61,881 nt of DNA from Planctomycetota bacterium (GCA_014240375.1 JAAZXB010000015.1:10709-72589), one strand, 5' to 3'; numbered from the stretch's first letter, positions 1-9,598 are shown. Program-made: numbers and translations. The notes: generated by a model not told the origin, from the letters alone.

Positions 1-1265
1 CGCGGATCGACTCCTCGCTCCTGACTCACCCTTCGCAACGCTCGTTCCATCTCCGCATTCACCACATCGAGAATGCCCACGGCAGCGGCAGCGACGGTGA
101 GCCCCAGACGGGTTGCGATGCTGCTCACCGCTCGTTGCGCCGCGGATCGATCAAGCGAGAGGGTGCCTCCCAGCTTCAGGTCCTCCGGGAGACGACCGAG
201 CACCACATTGGCATCGGTCACTGTTGCGCCAGTTCCTCCCCGACAATAGGCCGCGGGGCCGGGATCGGAACCGGCACTTCTCGGGCCCACCCTCAGTGCG
301 CCACCAGCATCGACCCAGGCCAGTGATCCGCCCCCCGCACCGACCGTATGCACTTCAAGGAGTGGAATCGCCAGCGGAATCCCCCCGACGCTGAATCGAT
401 GATTTCTCGCAGCACCACATCTTGCTTCCACCAGCGCCACATCGGTGCTGGTCCCTCCCATGTCAAAGGAGAGCGCTGTGGTCCCGCCCCCTCGAGTCGC
501 CGCAGCGATCACTCCACCTGCGGGCCCGGAGAGGACTGTCCTTACAGCCCGGCGGGAGAGTCGTCGCCAAGGAACCGCCGAGCCACATGAATCCATCACC
601 TTCAACAGCGCCGGGGTCACTCCGGTGGCCAGTGTTTCGAGATAACCCTGCATCACCGGAGTCAAGACGGCTGCGGCGCTGGCCGTGGTGAAGCGTTCCC
701 ACTCTCTCGGCTCTGCGGCCACCTCTCCAGACAGGATCACCGGGAGATCGGTACTGGCCAGATGATCCGAAATTCGTCTCTCGTGGTCCAGGTTCTCGGT
801 ACTGTGCAGGAGCCCCACGGCAACCGCCTCGTAGGCACCGTCACGGATCCAATCGAGCAGGCGGTCCAACTCACCTTCATCAAGATCTGCAATGACCTCG
901 CCGCCAGCAGCGATCCTTCCCGAAACACCAAAACGATCTTCGCGAGGGATCAATGGCGAAACCGGTGCCGGTTGAAGGTCATGGAGATCAGGTCTGTTCT
1001 GCCGCCCGATATCGAGCAGATCTTCGAAGCCGCTCTGGGTGACCAATGCAGCCCTGGCAAACTTTCGCTCGAGCAGCGCATTGGTCGCCACGGTCGATCC
1101 GTGAACCACCTCATCTGGAGAAAACTCCCGCAATACCCGTAAGATCGCCCGAGCAGGATCCGCTGGCGTCGATGGCACCTTGATCACCTCGACGCCATCA
1201 CCGGAATCGATGATGAAATCGGTAAAGGTTCCGCCACTATCGACACCGATTCGCAACTTGTTCAC
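1..1265 (-). CDS. Hydantoinase/5-oxoprolinase family protein, HyuA-like N-terminal part (truncated by window edge)
   Basis: The minus-strand frame opens at a GTG (1263-1265) and is still open at base 1, so about 421 codons are visible and the C-terminus is missing. Translating it by eye gives LRIGVDSGGTFTDF at the N-terminus, the phosphate-1 loop of the actin-like ATPase fold of HyuA/OplA proteins. VHGSTVATNALLER follows, then TALSFDMGGTSTDVALVE (second phosphate loop) and the glycine-rich VHTVGAGGGS and GPRSAGSDPGPAAYC segments, all typical of the family. Members use ATP to open hydantoin or 5-oxoproline rings, usually with a HyuB-type partner, which would lie to the left outside the window. 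The substrate cannot be told from this fragment. The GTG follows an AAGGGTGG-like ribosome site; an ATG slightly upstream is out of frame. It is divergent from the SPOR gene. Confidence 0.85.
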   Translation of the reverse strand, partial: MNKLRIGVDSGGTFTDFIIDSGDGVEVIKVPSTPADPARAILRVLREFSPDEVVHGSTVATNALLERKFARAALVTQSGFEDLLDIGRQNRPDLHDLQPAPVSPLIPREDRFGVSGRIAAGGEVIADLDEGELDRLLDWIRDGAYEAVAVGLLHSTENLDHERRISDHLASTDLPVILSGEVAAEPREWERFTTASAAAVLTPVMQGYLETLATGVTPALLKVMDSCGSAVPWRRLSRRAVRTVLSGPAGGVIAAATRGGGTTALSFDMGGTSTDVALVEARCGAARNHRFSVGGIPLAIPLLEVHTVGAGGGSLAWVDAGGALRVGPRSAGSDPGPAAYCRGGTGATVTDANVVLGRLPEDLKLGGTLSLDRSAAQRAVSSIATRLGLTVAAAAVGILDVVNAEMERALRRVSQERGVDP

Positions 1266-1319
1266 CCACCCTTGCAACAAACATGCTCCCCCGGCAATAT
1301 GGACGGGGAAAGAGAATCT

Positions 1320-2195
1320 GTGACATCACCCACGACGAAAATCCCAACCCTGGCCGCTGGCTGCTGTCATTGTGCATCGACTGGCCAGTCGATGCTTGCG
1401 ATGCTCATGTTGCTGACCGCTGCACTGCTGGTCACCGTCGGTGGTTGCCAGAATCCCCCCTCTCGTATTCACACTCCAGAGTCCTCAATTGCGCCCGAGG
1501 CAAGAATACAATGGGATCTGGCCCGTACCGCCTGGCTGCTCGATGATGTTGCAGCAGCACAGTCCGCCTTCTCACGCTTCGCAGAATCGAACCCACACGA
1601 TCCCCGCAGCGGCGAGGCTCTCCTGACAGCGGGAATCTGTGCCCAGCGAAGAGGTCGAAAAGAGGAGGCGGATGGCTTGTTGAGGGAAGCCCAATCACGT
1701 GGCGGTGCAGTCGCCGCTCGTGCATTACTTCAGCGTGGATACCTGTTGCTTTCTGAACAGCCAGGACGCGCCGTTTCATGTTTCGCAGAGGCCGCCGAAA
1801 GGGCGCTCGATCCGGAAACCCGCGCCGAAGGTTGGTTGCAGCATGGCCAAGCTCTGCAAAAATCTGGACGGTTTGAACAGGCTGGCCTTCCTCTGGGCCT
1901 CTGCGCAGACCAACAAGCCGCTCCCGGGCTGGCGGCTCGCGCAAGACTGTTGCTCCAGCTCGACCCCTGGTTCACCGTACAAGTTGGTGCGTTTCTCGAT
2001 CGCTCCAACGCGCAACGACAACTTCGCAGACTGGAGAGTGCTGGACTGCCCGCCGAGCACCGGATGCCGGGCCGACGCGGATCCCCACTCCATCACGTAC
2101 TATCTGGCAGATTTGACCGAAGAGATGCTGCGGTCCGACACTCGATGCGGATCCAGCAAGTACTGGGAACCGAAGATGTAAAGGTGATCCCCTAG
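1320..2195 (+). CDS. TPR-like lipoprotein with C-terminal SPOR domain
   Basis: About 291 residues. A hydrophobic segment (MLAMLMLLTAALLVTVGGC) ends in a Cys that fits a relaxed lipobox, so it is probably a lipoprotein. The middle is alanine-rich and helical with TPR-like periodicity (LARTAWLLDDVAAAQSAFSRF, GEALLTAGICAQRRGRKEEA). The last ~75 residues look like a SPOR domain: FTVQVGAFLDRSNAQRQLRR at the start and VLSGRF near the middle, the usual paired motifs. SPOR domains bind glycan strands lacking stem peptides at division septa, so an envelope or septal role is likely (inference). I chose the GTG at 1320 because GGGGAAAGAG lies just upstream; ATG 1299 and ATG 1392 are alternatives. The next gene starts directly after its stop codon. 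Confidence 0.7.
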   Translation: MTSPTTKIPTLAAGCCHCASTGQSMLAMLMLLTAALLVTVGGCQNPPSRIHTPESSIAPEARIQWDLARTAWLLDDVAAAQSAFSRFAESNPHDPRSGEALLTAGICAQRRGRKEEADGLLREAQSRGGAVAARALLQRGYLLLSEQPGRAVSCFAEAAERALDPETRAEGWLQHGQALQKSGRFEQAGLPLGLCADQQAAPGLAARARLLLQLDPWFTVQVGAFLDRSNAQRQLRRLESAGLPAEHRMPGRRGSPLHHVLSGRFDRRDAAVRHSMRIQQVLGTEDVKVIP

Positions 2196-3701
2196 ATGAA
2201 CCAACGACACCCCTCCAGCGGATTTGCTTTTTTCATACTTCTGCTACTGATCTTGTTGATCGTTGCCGGGTTTCTAGGCTTCAAGATGGCAGCGCCTGTC
2301 CCCACCCTCCCTTTGACACCCCCCCCAGGTTCCTCCACCAATCAATTCAACCCCACTCCACAGCTAACCGTAGAAGTGCTGGCAGAGCCTCGAACGCTTT
2401 GGGCTGGATTCATCACCGATGCCCTGGGAAAACCGATCGCCGGCGCTTCGGTGTCCCACCTGGGAAACAATCCGTCACCCGCCTCGACTCTCTCCGACGA
2501 CAACGGCCACTTCAGGCTGATCCTCATCGCAGGCACCGCTCCTCAGGTTTCCATCGAGGCGCAAGGGTACTTCCAGGTTCAAGTGTTGTTGAGTTCCGAT
2601 TCCAGTGCGGTCTACACCCTGTTCCGCGGTGGCGTGCTCGAGGGAACCGTACTGGGGCACAAGTTCTACCTCACCACAGAGGAACCTCCTGCGCCGACTC
2701 CCATCGCTGGTGCCGTGGTCGAGGTCGCCGCTTCATCGGGCTGGTCCATTTCAGTCACTACGGATGAACAGGGGAAGTACAGAGTCACAACTCCACCGGG
2801 CAAATTAGTCGTCAGCGCCAGATCCGATAACCATGCCGATGTCCGCTTTGACAATCTCGAGGTGGGCAGAGATGAGGTTCTCTCGAGGGATCTGATCCTG
2901 CCGGCGGGGGTGATCCTCGATGCGTTCATCATGAGCAAGGATCAACCGCTCGTCGACGCTCGCGTTCGTGTCTATAACGACGCGCTGGATCATGCCGATG
3001 AACGTTCCGGAGTGGGGGGTAAGACACGCCTCTTCGGGCTCGCTTCCGGGTTCGCAGCAGTACATATAGTCCACCCCGGCTACCAGGAAAAGTCTTTCGA
3101 TATCATCGTTCCGAATGACCGCCTCGGCGTACGGAGGCCATTCCTGATCAAGAAATCTGAATCATTCCAGGTGACAGTGACTGACCACCGGGGACACACC
3201 CTCGCAGATGCAGGAATCCGCATCCGCAAAGACCGTAGAACCGTCACCGAAACCACCGCCTCTGATCATGCCGCTCTTTCTGTACTGGCCAGTGGCCAGA
3301 CCTACACCATCGAAGTGAGACCCCCGGCATCCAACCAGACCACAGAAAAAAAACTGCCGCCGCGCACTTTCATTTTCAAGATGCCTGCTGAAGGGCCTGG
3401 TGAATTGAAGGTTGAGTTGCGCCCCGGAGGCCGAATCACCGGGGTGGTTCGTGCACCCAACGGCTCCGCAGTAGCGGGGGCGATGGTGTTGATCCAGGCA
3501 AATGGACTGGAAACCGGACAGGCTCCTCCGCCGAGACTGGTCAAGACCAACCATGCTGGACTGTTCCGCAGCCAGCCCTTTGCCGCCGGCTCCTGGACCG
3601 TCTCCATCAGCCATCCCCAGGTGGGCACCATGCAACTCGAAACGACCGTCCAGGAGGGCAAGGATCGCAGCCTGGGTGCGCTGGTTTTCCCGGTCCAGTA
3701 A
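2196..3701 (+). CDS. Membrane-anchored protein with carboxypeptidase regulatory-like domains
   Basis: 501 residues. An N-terminal membrane segment (FAFFILLLLILLIVAGFLGF, about 11-30) is followed by a proline-rich linker and then repeated beta-sandwich units of the CarboxypepD_reg/Cna-B-like type. Hallmarks recur at about 70-110 (GKPIAGASVSHLG...DDNGHFRL), 165-210 (TPIAGAVVEVAASSG...DEQGKYRV) and 405-490 (GGRITGVVRAPNGSAVAGA...NHAGLFR). Such domains are structural or binding modules, often periplasmic; no catalytic motif is visible. The ATG begins at the base after the stop of the SPOR gene, so the two are translationally coupled and may act together in the envelope. The ligand is unknown. Confidence 0.7.
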   Translation: MNQRHPSSGFAFFILLLLILLIVAGFLGFKMAAPVPTLPLTPPPGSSTNQFNPTPQLTVEVLAEPRTLWAGFITDALGKPIAGASVSHLGNNPSPASTLSDDNGHFRLILIAGTAPQVSIEAQGYFQVQVLLSSDSSAVYTLFRGGVLEGTVLGHKFYLTTEEPPAPTPIAGAVVEVAASSGWSISVTTDEQGKYRVTTPPGKLVVSARSDNHADVRFDNLEVGRDEVLSRDLILPAGVILDAFIMSKDQPLVDARVRVYNDALDHADERSGVGGKTRLFGLASGFAAVHIVHPGYQEKSFDIIVPNDRLGVRRPFLIKKSESFQVTVTDHRGHTLADAGIRIRKDRRTVTETTASDHAALSVLASGQTYTIEVRPPASNQTTEKKLPPRTFIFKMPAEGPGELKVELRPGGRITGVVRAPNGSAVAGAMVLIQANGLETGQAPPPRLVKTNHAGLFRSQPFAAGSWTVSISHPQVGTMQLETTVQEGKDRSLGALVFPVQ

Positions 3702-3728
3702 TCAATCCGCGGAAGTGGCGACCTCTGG

Positions 3729-4832
3729 CTACTCGCCACCGAGCCAGTCAGCGACGAAGACATTGGTCTCGCCCTCATTACTGTTGTGGCGGTTAGAACA
3801 GAACAAAATCCTGTTTCCGTCCGGCGAAATCATCGGAAACCCATCAAAGCCCGGTGAGGTGGTGACCTGTTCGAGACCGGTTCCATCGATATTGATCTTG
3901 TAGATGTCGAATTCCCGGCCACCTCCGGCTCCCAGGTTGGACGAGAAGAGCAAACTCTTTCCATCCGGGGTGAAGAAGGGCGCAAAGTTGGCTGCATCAT
4001 TGTCCGTGATACGAAAAACTCCGGAGCCATCACTGTTCATGATGAACAAGTCCATCCGAGATGGGCGGACCATGCCTTCCTTCAACAGCCGCTGGTATTC
4101 CGCCAGTTCTTCTCCTTGCGGATGCCTGGCGCGATAACAGATCTTGGTTCCGTCCGGAGAAAAGAAGGGGCCCCCATCATACCCGGGCGTGCTGGTCAGT
4201 CGGGTCACATCGGATCCGTCGGGAGCCATCGTGTAGATGTCGAGATCTCCATCTCTCATCGAGGTGAAGACGATTCTTGATCCATCAGGGGACACGGTGG
4301 CTTCGGCATCGTATCCAGGATCATCGGTCAGTCTCACCAGTTCGCCATCGGGCAACTTCTTGCTGAACACATCGTAACTGCTGTAGATGGGCCAGACATA
4401 TCCCTGACTTCTATCCGGTTGCGGTGGGCATTCTTCCGATCCCAGATGCGTCGATGCCCAGAGAACCGTTGAATCGTCGGGCGAGAGGAAATAGGCACAG
4501 GTGGTTCGCCCTTCCCCGCTCGAAATCTGTCGGAGGTTTCCTCCATCGATATCCATCGTGTAGATCTGGTCGCAGGAGTGGGGCGGTCGATTCGTCTGAA
4601 AAATGAACTGCTGACTGTTGTAGCTCCAGTACGCCTCAGCATTTTCCGCTCCATCGGTCAGCTGGATGATATTGGCAAAGTGGTTCTCTCCTGGATGGTT
4701 GTCGACCAACCTCGGCAGTGGGTCTACGCCGGTCGTGGGCCGAGACTGGGATCTGGGCATCCCTGCGCCTTGATCGACACATCCTGTGAGCGGTAACAGT
4801 AGCAAGATTACAAACCGGGTAATCGCTGACAT
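3729..4832 (-). CDS. TolB-like beta-propeller (PD40/WD40-like) lipoprotein
   Basis: About 367 residues. The signal peptide ends in a clear lipobox (FVILLLLPLTGC). The rest is made of about six PD40 propeller repeats, for example EATVSPDGSRIVFTSMRDGD, GGPFFSPDGTKICYRA, APFFTPDGKSLLFSSN and FPMISPDGNRILFCSNRH, so it resembles the TolB C-terminal propeller without the TolB N-terminal domain. Such proteins act in protein interaction or envelope maintenance, but a specific role cannot be given. I chose the ATG at 4832 because GGGGA lies five bases upstream; the ATG at 4844 has AGGA touching it and an upstream extension would run through yjbQ. It is convergent with 2196-3701 and divergent from yjbQ. 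Confidence 0.75.
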   Translation of the reverse strand: MSAITRFVILLLLPLTGCVDQGAGMPRSQSRPTTGVDPLPRLVDNHPGENHFANIIQLTDGAENAEAYWSYNSQQFIFQTNRPPHSCDQIYTMDIDGGNLRQISSGEGRTTCAYFLSPDDSTVLWASTHLGSEECPPQPDRSQGYVWPIYSSYDVFSKKLPDGELVRLTDDPGYDAEATVSPDGSRIVFTSMRDGDLDIYTMAPDGSDVTRLTSTPGYDGGPFFSPDGTKICYRARHPQGEELAEYQRLLKEGMVRPSRMDLFIMNSDGSGVFRITDNDAANFAPFFTPDGKSLLFSSNLGAGGGREFDIYKINIDGTGLEQVTTSPGFDGFPMISPDGNRILFCSNRHNSNEGETNVFVADWLGGE

Positions 4833-4925
4833 CTTCTTCCCCATTCCTGTTCTGTGGGTTGTGTACATGATTCTGGGAGCATTAGACTTGCCGATCAAGC
4901 GGAGCATCCAACAGAAGGGGGCAAT

Positions 4926-5336
4926 TTGTTCGGGGAAACGATCACCTTCGAGACTCCTGGGCGTGGACTTCATGAGATCACCGATCCCATCGCCCAGGCG
5001 GTGAAACGGGCCGATATCGAGACCGGAGTCTGCTCCGTCTTCATCCGGCACACCAGTGCCAGCCTCATCATCACAGAAAATGCCGATCCATCCGCCAGGC
5101 ACGACTTGCAGCGTTGGATCCAAAAACTCACACCGGAGGGGGATCCGGCCTACACCCACACCAGCGAGGGCCCCGATGACATGCCTTCCCATCTTCGAGC
5201 AGCAGTGACCAACACCGGTGAAATTATCCCTGTCACCGATGGTGTCCTCGATCTGGGCCAGTGGCAGGGACTCTTCATCTTTGAACACAGATCCGCACCG
5301 CACCATCGGGCGATCAGTGTACGAGTGTGGGAATGA
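4926..5336 (+). CDS. yjbQ: YjbQ family protein (UPF0047)
   Basis: 136 residues from the TTG at 4926, which has a strong Shine-Dalgarno (AAGGGGG) four bases upstream; this length is normal for the family. An upstream ATG (4854) lies in the divergent promoter region and adds residues without family similarity. Family hallmarks are SVFIRHTSASLIITENADPS, the acidic THTSEGPDDMPSHLRA segment, and the C-terminal GLFIFEHRSAPHHRAISV. YjbQ proteins form small trimers with a weak thiamin-phosphate synthase activity; the true physiological role is unsettled. Its TGA overlaps the ATG of the following mscS gene (ATGA), which indicates coupled translation. Confidence 0.88.
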   Translation: MFGETITFETPGRGLHEITDPIAQAVKRADIETGVCSVFIRHTSASLIITENADPSARHDLQRWIQKLTPEGDPAYTHTSEGPDDMPSHLRAAVTNTGEIIPVTDGVLDLGQWQGLFIFEHRSAPHHRAISVRVWE

Positions 5337-6502
5337 GGAACATGAACACACAGCAACAACCCCTTCCCGCCAGCGAAACCGCTTCCGATCCGGAGTGGAT
5401 GACCATACTGTCCGAGTTGAACCAGTTCTGGTCCGATCTTCCGCATCTGGCACAAGCGGCCTTGATCATCGTACTTTCCATCATCGCGGCGAAACTGTCG
5501 GACTGGATTCTCACCAGCCTGATCGGACGCTGGGCGGGAAAAACCAAGAACTCTCTCGACGATGACCTGGTGGCATTGATGCATCGTCCGGTATTTCTTG
5601 TCGTGCTTCTGCTAGGGCTCGACCTCGCAGCGCAGAAAACCGGAATGCCAGACTCCAGTCTGTTCATCACGAGGTCTGGCCTTCAGACCATCGGCATCAT
5701 CGCCATCTGCAGCTTCTTGATTCGCTCATCTCGACTGGTGCTCGACAGCATCAGCAAGAGGCACGACCAGTACCATCTGGTGGAGCCGAGAACCCTGCCC
5801 CTTTACTACAACATCTCGCTGCTGGTGATCATCGGCGCAGCGATCTATTGCCTCTTCATGGCGTGGGAAATAGACCCCACGGCATGGTTAGCCTCCGCTG
5901 GCATCATCGGCCTTGCCCTGAGCTTTGCCGCCAAGGATAGCCTGGCAAACCTGTTCGCCGGCGCCTTCATCCTGGCAGATGCTCCCTACAAGCTGGGAGA
6001 TTACATCGTGCTCGACAGCGGAGAGAGGGGCCGGGTGACCAACATCGGACTGCGAAGCACACGCATGCTGACTCGAGACGATGTCGAGATCACCATCCCC
6101 AACTCGGTGATGGGAAATTCGAAGATCACTAACGAGAGCGGAGGGCCCTACGAAAAGGAGCGAATCCGTGTCAAGGTCGGGGTCGCCTATGGAACCAATC
6201 TCGAACGCGTCGAAGAACTGTTGGTAAAAATTGCAGAAGGCCACCCTGAAATCATGACCCACCCTGAACCAAGGGTGCGTTGCCGACAGTTGGGAGATTC
6301 CAGCGTTGTCTTTGAACTACTGGCGTGGATCGAAGAGCCCGTGTTGCGAGGAAAGATGACTCACCTGTTGACCTGTGAGATCTACAACACTTTTCTCCAG
6401 GAAAAAATCGAGATCCCATTTCCCCAGCGCGTGGTTTACCTCAAGAATGAACGCAAGGATTCGATTGAAGTACCAAGCCCTAGCGATTCGACGCCCCAGT
6501 AA
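5333..6502 (+). CDS. Small-conductance mechanosensitive channel (MscS family)
   Basis: About 389 residues. Several membrane segments precede the pore-lining helix, seen as LASAGIIGLALSFAAKDSLANLFAGAF. The MscS beta domain follows (PYKLGDYIVLDSGERGRVTNIGLRSTRMLTRDDVEITIPN) and then the alpha/beta vestibule. These channels open under membrane tension and release solutes on hypo-osmotic shock. The ATG at 5333 overlaps the yjbQ stop; a GTG at 5327 and an ATG at 5342 (behind GAGGAAC) are alternatives. The C-terminal ~15 residues are a hydrophilic Ser/Pro-rich tail. Confidence 0.9.
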   Translation: MRNMNTQQQPLPASETASDPEWMTILSELNQFWSDLPHLAQAALIIVLSIIAAKLSDWILTSLIGRWAGKTKNSLDDDLVALMHRPVFLVVLLLGLDLAAQKTGMPDSSLFITRSGLQTIGIIAICSFLIRSSRLVLDSISKRHDQYHLVEPRTLPLYYNISLLVIIGAAIYCLFMAWEIDPTAWLASAGIIGLALSFAAKDSLANLFAGAFILADAPYKLGDYIVLDSGERGRVTNIGLRSTRMLTRDDVEITIPNSVMGNSKITNESGGPYEKERIRVKVGVAYGTNLERVEELLVKIAEGHPEIMTHPEPRVRCRQLGDSSVVFELLAWIEEPVLRGKMTHLLTCEIYNTFLQEKIEIPFPQRVVYLKNERKDSIEVPSPSDSTPQ

Positions 6503-6511
6503 GGAGCTCAA

Positions 6512-6859
6512 ATGACCGGACCCAAGGTCCTCGTCGCCTGTTCAGATTCCGAATTACGCATGAGTTGCTTCAACCGTGTCTCCGCACTCGGAGTCAGGGT
6601 CGATGCAGTAGGCGACCAAAAGGGTCTGGGTCGGCGAACCGAGAAGGATCAGTACCAGATGATCCTTCACGATTCAGGGGTCGAGGTCGATAAAGCCTCT
6701 GCCGATCATGTCTTGCTGGTCGAGTCCAATAGCGAACTGGAAAAGGACCTGGAAAATCAGGTCCGAACTCTTCTCGATGTTCCAGTGCGAAATATCGAGG
6801 AAGAGGAAAAGATCGATGAACCGCCGCCACCATGGTTGAAGAACAACCGGGGGTGGTAA
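6512..6859 (+). CDS. Small acidic protein, possibly a degenerate receiver-like domain
   Basis: 115 residues, with a good ribosome site (AAGGAG) seven bases before the ATG. The opening KVLVACSDSELRMSCFNRVS recalls the first strand and helix of response-regulator receivers, and MILHDSG could stand for the third strand, but the usual acidic pair and the conserved Lys are not convincing, so I call it only receiver-like. The C-terminus is acidic and proline-rich (EEEEKIDEPPPPW). It lies 9 bases after mscS and is probably co-transcribed with yjbQ-mscS. No function is assigned. Confidence 0.55.
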   Translation: MTGPKVLVACSDSELRMSCFNRVSALGVRVDAVGDQKGLGRRTEKDQYQMILHDSGVEVDKASADHVLLVESNSELEKDLENQVRTLLDVPVRNIEEEEKIDEPPPPWLKNNRGW

Positions 6860-6887
6860 CGGAGAGGTCTCGGATCCGAGGAGGTGG

Positions 6888-7577
6888 CTATCGCCCGAGG
6901 CTGGCGATCCAGGCCGGGATTCCCACTGCGGTCACCTGCTCCGCTGCGCGCAGGTCCTGACCCAGTTTCTCCATCTGATCGACCGGAAGAGGGAATCTCC
7001 AGGTCGCCACATCCTCGATGAACAAGGAGCGAGGATCTTTTAACCACGCTTCGATACGCACCAGGTGATGCGCTTCCCCTTGAACCTGAGGAGGCAACTG
7101 CAGTCTCAACCCTGATACCGTCGCAGGCCTTCCGATGGCATTGAAATCTTCGCCTTCGAGGTTGAAGGCGTGCTCGGACAGCCATCGAGAAGCTTCTCCA
7201 CCGCCTGGAACCTGCAATAGGGTGCGGTGATTCCTGGTCCGGGCGACAATCATCGGAATGTTGACACGCTGCCTCAACGACCTCAGTACTTCCTCGATCC
7301 TTCGAAAAAATACATCCGTGCCTGTGCCGGCCCCCTGCTCTTCGAATTGCACGCGATCCTTGGCAAAGGTGACCCTCGAGATACCCGATTCTGGAGTGGG
7401 GCTCGACTCTAGCCGCGCACCCGTGGCAGTCTTTGTAAAATTTTCATATCCGCAGGTTCCAGAGACTTCCATGTAGACATCACGAAGCTGCTCTGCGCTG
7501 ACCTGGATCGGAAGATGGATCAGATCAATCGAAACTCCCAGGGTGCTAGAGTCTGGAGCGGACATCGAATCGGTCAT
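6888..7577 (-). CDS. Unknown protein, third gene of the XPB helicase operon
   Basis: 229 residues with no family I recognise. It is soluble: no signal peptide or membrane segment. The N-terminal half has a beta-rich amphipathic pattern (LGVSIDLIHLPIQVSAEQLRDVY, then SRVTFAKDRVQFEEQG) and the C-terminal part has VRIEAWLKDPRSLFIEDVATW and a closing helix. Its ATG overlaps the stop of the helicase-associated gene by 4 bp, just as that gene overlaps the XPB gene, so the three proteins are almost certainly made together. The pattern of a measured or secreted quantity is absent, so an accessory factor of the helicase is the best guess. That is inference from position only. Confidence 0.7.
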   Translation of the reverse strand: MTDSMSAPDSSTLGVSIDLIHLPIQVSAEQLRDVYMEVSGTCGYENFTKTATGARLESSPTPESGISRVTFAKDRVQFEEQGAGTGTDVFFRRIEEVLRSLRQRVNIPMIVARTRNHRTLLQVPGGGEASRWLSEHAFNLEGEDFNAIGRPATVSGLRLQLPPQVQGEAHHLVRIEAWLKDPRSLFIEDVATWRFPLPVDQMEKLGQDLRAAEQVTAVGIPAWIASLGR

Positions 7578-9598
7578 TGCGATTCCTTGGAGGGGGACTT
7601 CAATCGTAGGGCTGTATCCTCTTCGATCCGCACCAACCAGCCCTCTTCTCGCAAACGATCGATAAATCGCGGGCTGGATCCATCTGCGGACTGAAGGGTG
7701 CTACCGGGAATCAGAATCTCACCTCTTCCCAGTTCGACATGTTTGACCTTTTCCTGATCGAGCAGTTTTCGCAACGACTTGCAACGATCGGGACGCAGTC
7801 CGGCAAAAATGATCGCCGGACGAGCTTGCACCCAATCCATGTCGCGTCCCCAATCGCGAATCGACACCGCCACCGTCTCAGGAAGAGGGTGATCGCTGGC
7901 ATCTTCAAGTACCTTGCGAATCTCGTCGATCGCCAGACCAGAGCGGATCCCGAATCGCATCGATTCTGGTGTCGCCCGAAATCTTCTCACCCGTTCTGCA
8001 GAGATTCGCTCACAAAAGCGTGCCAGTTGCAGTTCGAGACACATTCCATCCACGCCTCCGGTGAACAACATGATCTCGAAATCCGGATTGACCAGGATAC
8101 GGCACTCGCCTGTTTCACATGGATGTCCCAGTTGATCATGACCCAAAGAGGTCAGCCGGAAGGCCGCCAGAGATCCGTCGATCTGACCGATCTCGCACAT
8201 TCCCAGGCACAACAGTCGGTTGACGATCCAGTACGCCAGGTCGGTTCCTAGCCGCTGGAACGGACTCTGTAGGCGCTTCTGCGCGAAGTCCTCTTCGCGG
8301 CGAAGACGTAACGAGCTGGCCACTTCGCGCTCTTCCAGCTCCAGCATGTAGGTTCCAACACAATGGTCGATCAGGCCATCAAGAGAGAGCCAATGGTCTC
8401 CCTTGGTACCGCGCAGTGCATCCATCAAGATGCCTCGCATCGCTTCCTGGTGGAAGGACCAGCGCTCGCCAGCGCTCTCTTCCAGGAAGCGTTGTAACAA
8501 CACTTCTACCTTGCGCCGAAACTCGAGGTTTCTCCACGAGGCCAGGCTGTCGCTGTTGACTCGCAATTCACCGGCAAAGTTCTCGATGATTCCCAAACGT
8601 AAGGCAACCCGTAACACGCTGGTCACGGAGTCTCCCTCAAGGATTGCATCCAATCTCTCGAGTAGCATCCCCTGGCGACACTGTTCCGCTAACCTCTTGG
8701 GAAAACTACCCGATCGGGTCAGCCGAATCGGGTTTTGCTCCACCTGAAGAGAGAATCGCTCCAGATCGATGAACAGATCGACACCCGCCTCGATGATGCT
8801 GTCGGGTTCCGCGACAGCATCGAGGCGCGCTTTGGCTCTGATTTGGATCCACTCCTGGAAAACCACCAGTGCAGGATCGGGAATCGAGATCCCAAAGTCT
8901 TGCAGGCTGATACTTCCGATGGTCCCGATTCCGGCTTCTTCCAGGAGTGTTCTCCAGGATGCCAGGTCTGGCTCTTCGATCCCGGCAGCTTCCAGCACTT
9001 CGAGAGCCGACTGCGACTCGAGGTCAAAGATGCCCCTCTTCTTGAGGGCTTGATGGCACAAATTCATCAGTACCGGGTCCGTCAGTTGATCGATGCGCTC
9101 CTCGATGGTGTCGCCTTCAAAATCAATCTCGAAGGGCAGCCGTTTCTGACTGATGACATCCGCAGCGGATGTGGGTTCACCTCCCACCTCCAGGACTCGT
9201 GCCAGGTGCCCAGCGAGCTCATCGGGAATCTCCAGCACTTCAGGTTTGGCCCGATCTTTCCGCTTGTTCCTGGAGATGAATCCTCGCTCAACCAGCTGTC
9301 GCAAGGTGGCTTCCACCTCGATTCGAGATGCGCCGCCAAGGGCGAGAGCCTCCTGCAGGTCAGCCAGAGGAGCTCTTGGTGCCGACCTGCCCAACACTGT
9401 GATGATCAACCGCCGTTGTGATTGGCTCAAACGGGCGACCCGCTCCTCGATTCCCACACCTTTTCTGAGCGCGGAACCTACTCGTGTTCGTAGTTCCTCC
9501 GCTTTGGCTTGAACCGATTCGCCAGGAAGCCAGAACTGATGAATGGTCTGCAACTCGGCCTTCTTCAGGCCTTTCAAAAACTCGCAGACTGCGCTCAT
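7574..9598 (-). CDS. Helicase-associated protein (XPB-partner, Helicase_C_3-like)
   Basis: 674 residues, leucine-rich and strongly helical, with winged-helix-like stretches near 50-110 (RRLIITVLGRSAPRAPLADL). The region around 560-660 (IDEIRKVLEDASDHPLPETV, IIFAGLRPDRCKSLRKLLDQ, VKHVELGRGEILIPG) matches the helicase-associated C-terminal domain family found beside bacterial XPB-type helicases. No Walker motifs are present, so it is not itself a helicase; it probably supports or regulates the XPB ATPase. The start overlaps the XPB stop by 4 bp and its own stop overlaps the next gene by 4 bp. The family assignment is from memory of the pattern and is less certain than that of the helicase. Confidence 0.72.
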   Translation of the reverse strand: MSAVCEFLKGLKKAELQTIHQFWLPGESVQAKAEELRTRVGSALRKGVGIEERVARLSQSQRRLIITVLGRSAPRAPLADLQEALALGGASRIEVEATLRQLVERGFISRNKRKDRAKPEVLEIPDELAGHLARVLEVGGEPTSAADVISQKRLPFEIDFEGDTIEERIDQLTDPVLMNLCHQALKKRGIFDLESQSALEVLEAAGIEEPDLASWRTLLEEAGIGTIGSISLQDFGISIPDPALVVFQEWIQIRAKARLDAVAEPDSIIEAGVDLFIDLERFSLQVEQNPIRLTRSGSFPKRLAEQCRQGMLLERLDAILEGDSVTSVLRVALRLGIIENFAGELRVNSDSLASWRNLEFRRKVEVLLQRFLEESAGERWSFHQEAMRGILMDALRGTKGDHWLSLDGLIDHCVGTYMLELEEREVASSLRLRREEDFAQKRLQSPFQRLGTDLAYWIVNRLLCLGMCEIGQIDGSLAAFRLTSLGHDQLGHPCETGECRILVNPDFEIMLFTGGVDGMCLELQLARFCERISAERVRRFRATPESMRFGIRSGLAIDEIRKVLEDASDHPLPETVAVSIRDWGRDMDWVQARPAIIFAGLRPDRCKSLRKLLDQEKVKHVELGRGEILIPGSTLQSADGSSPRFIDRLREEGWLVRIEEDTALRLKSPSKESQ

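Noticed and set aside
4854..4925. Upstream ATG start of yjbQ
   Set aside because: Adds 24 residues not found in the family; TTG 4926 has a much better ribosome site.
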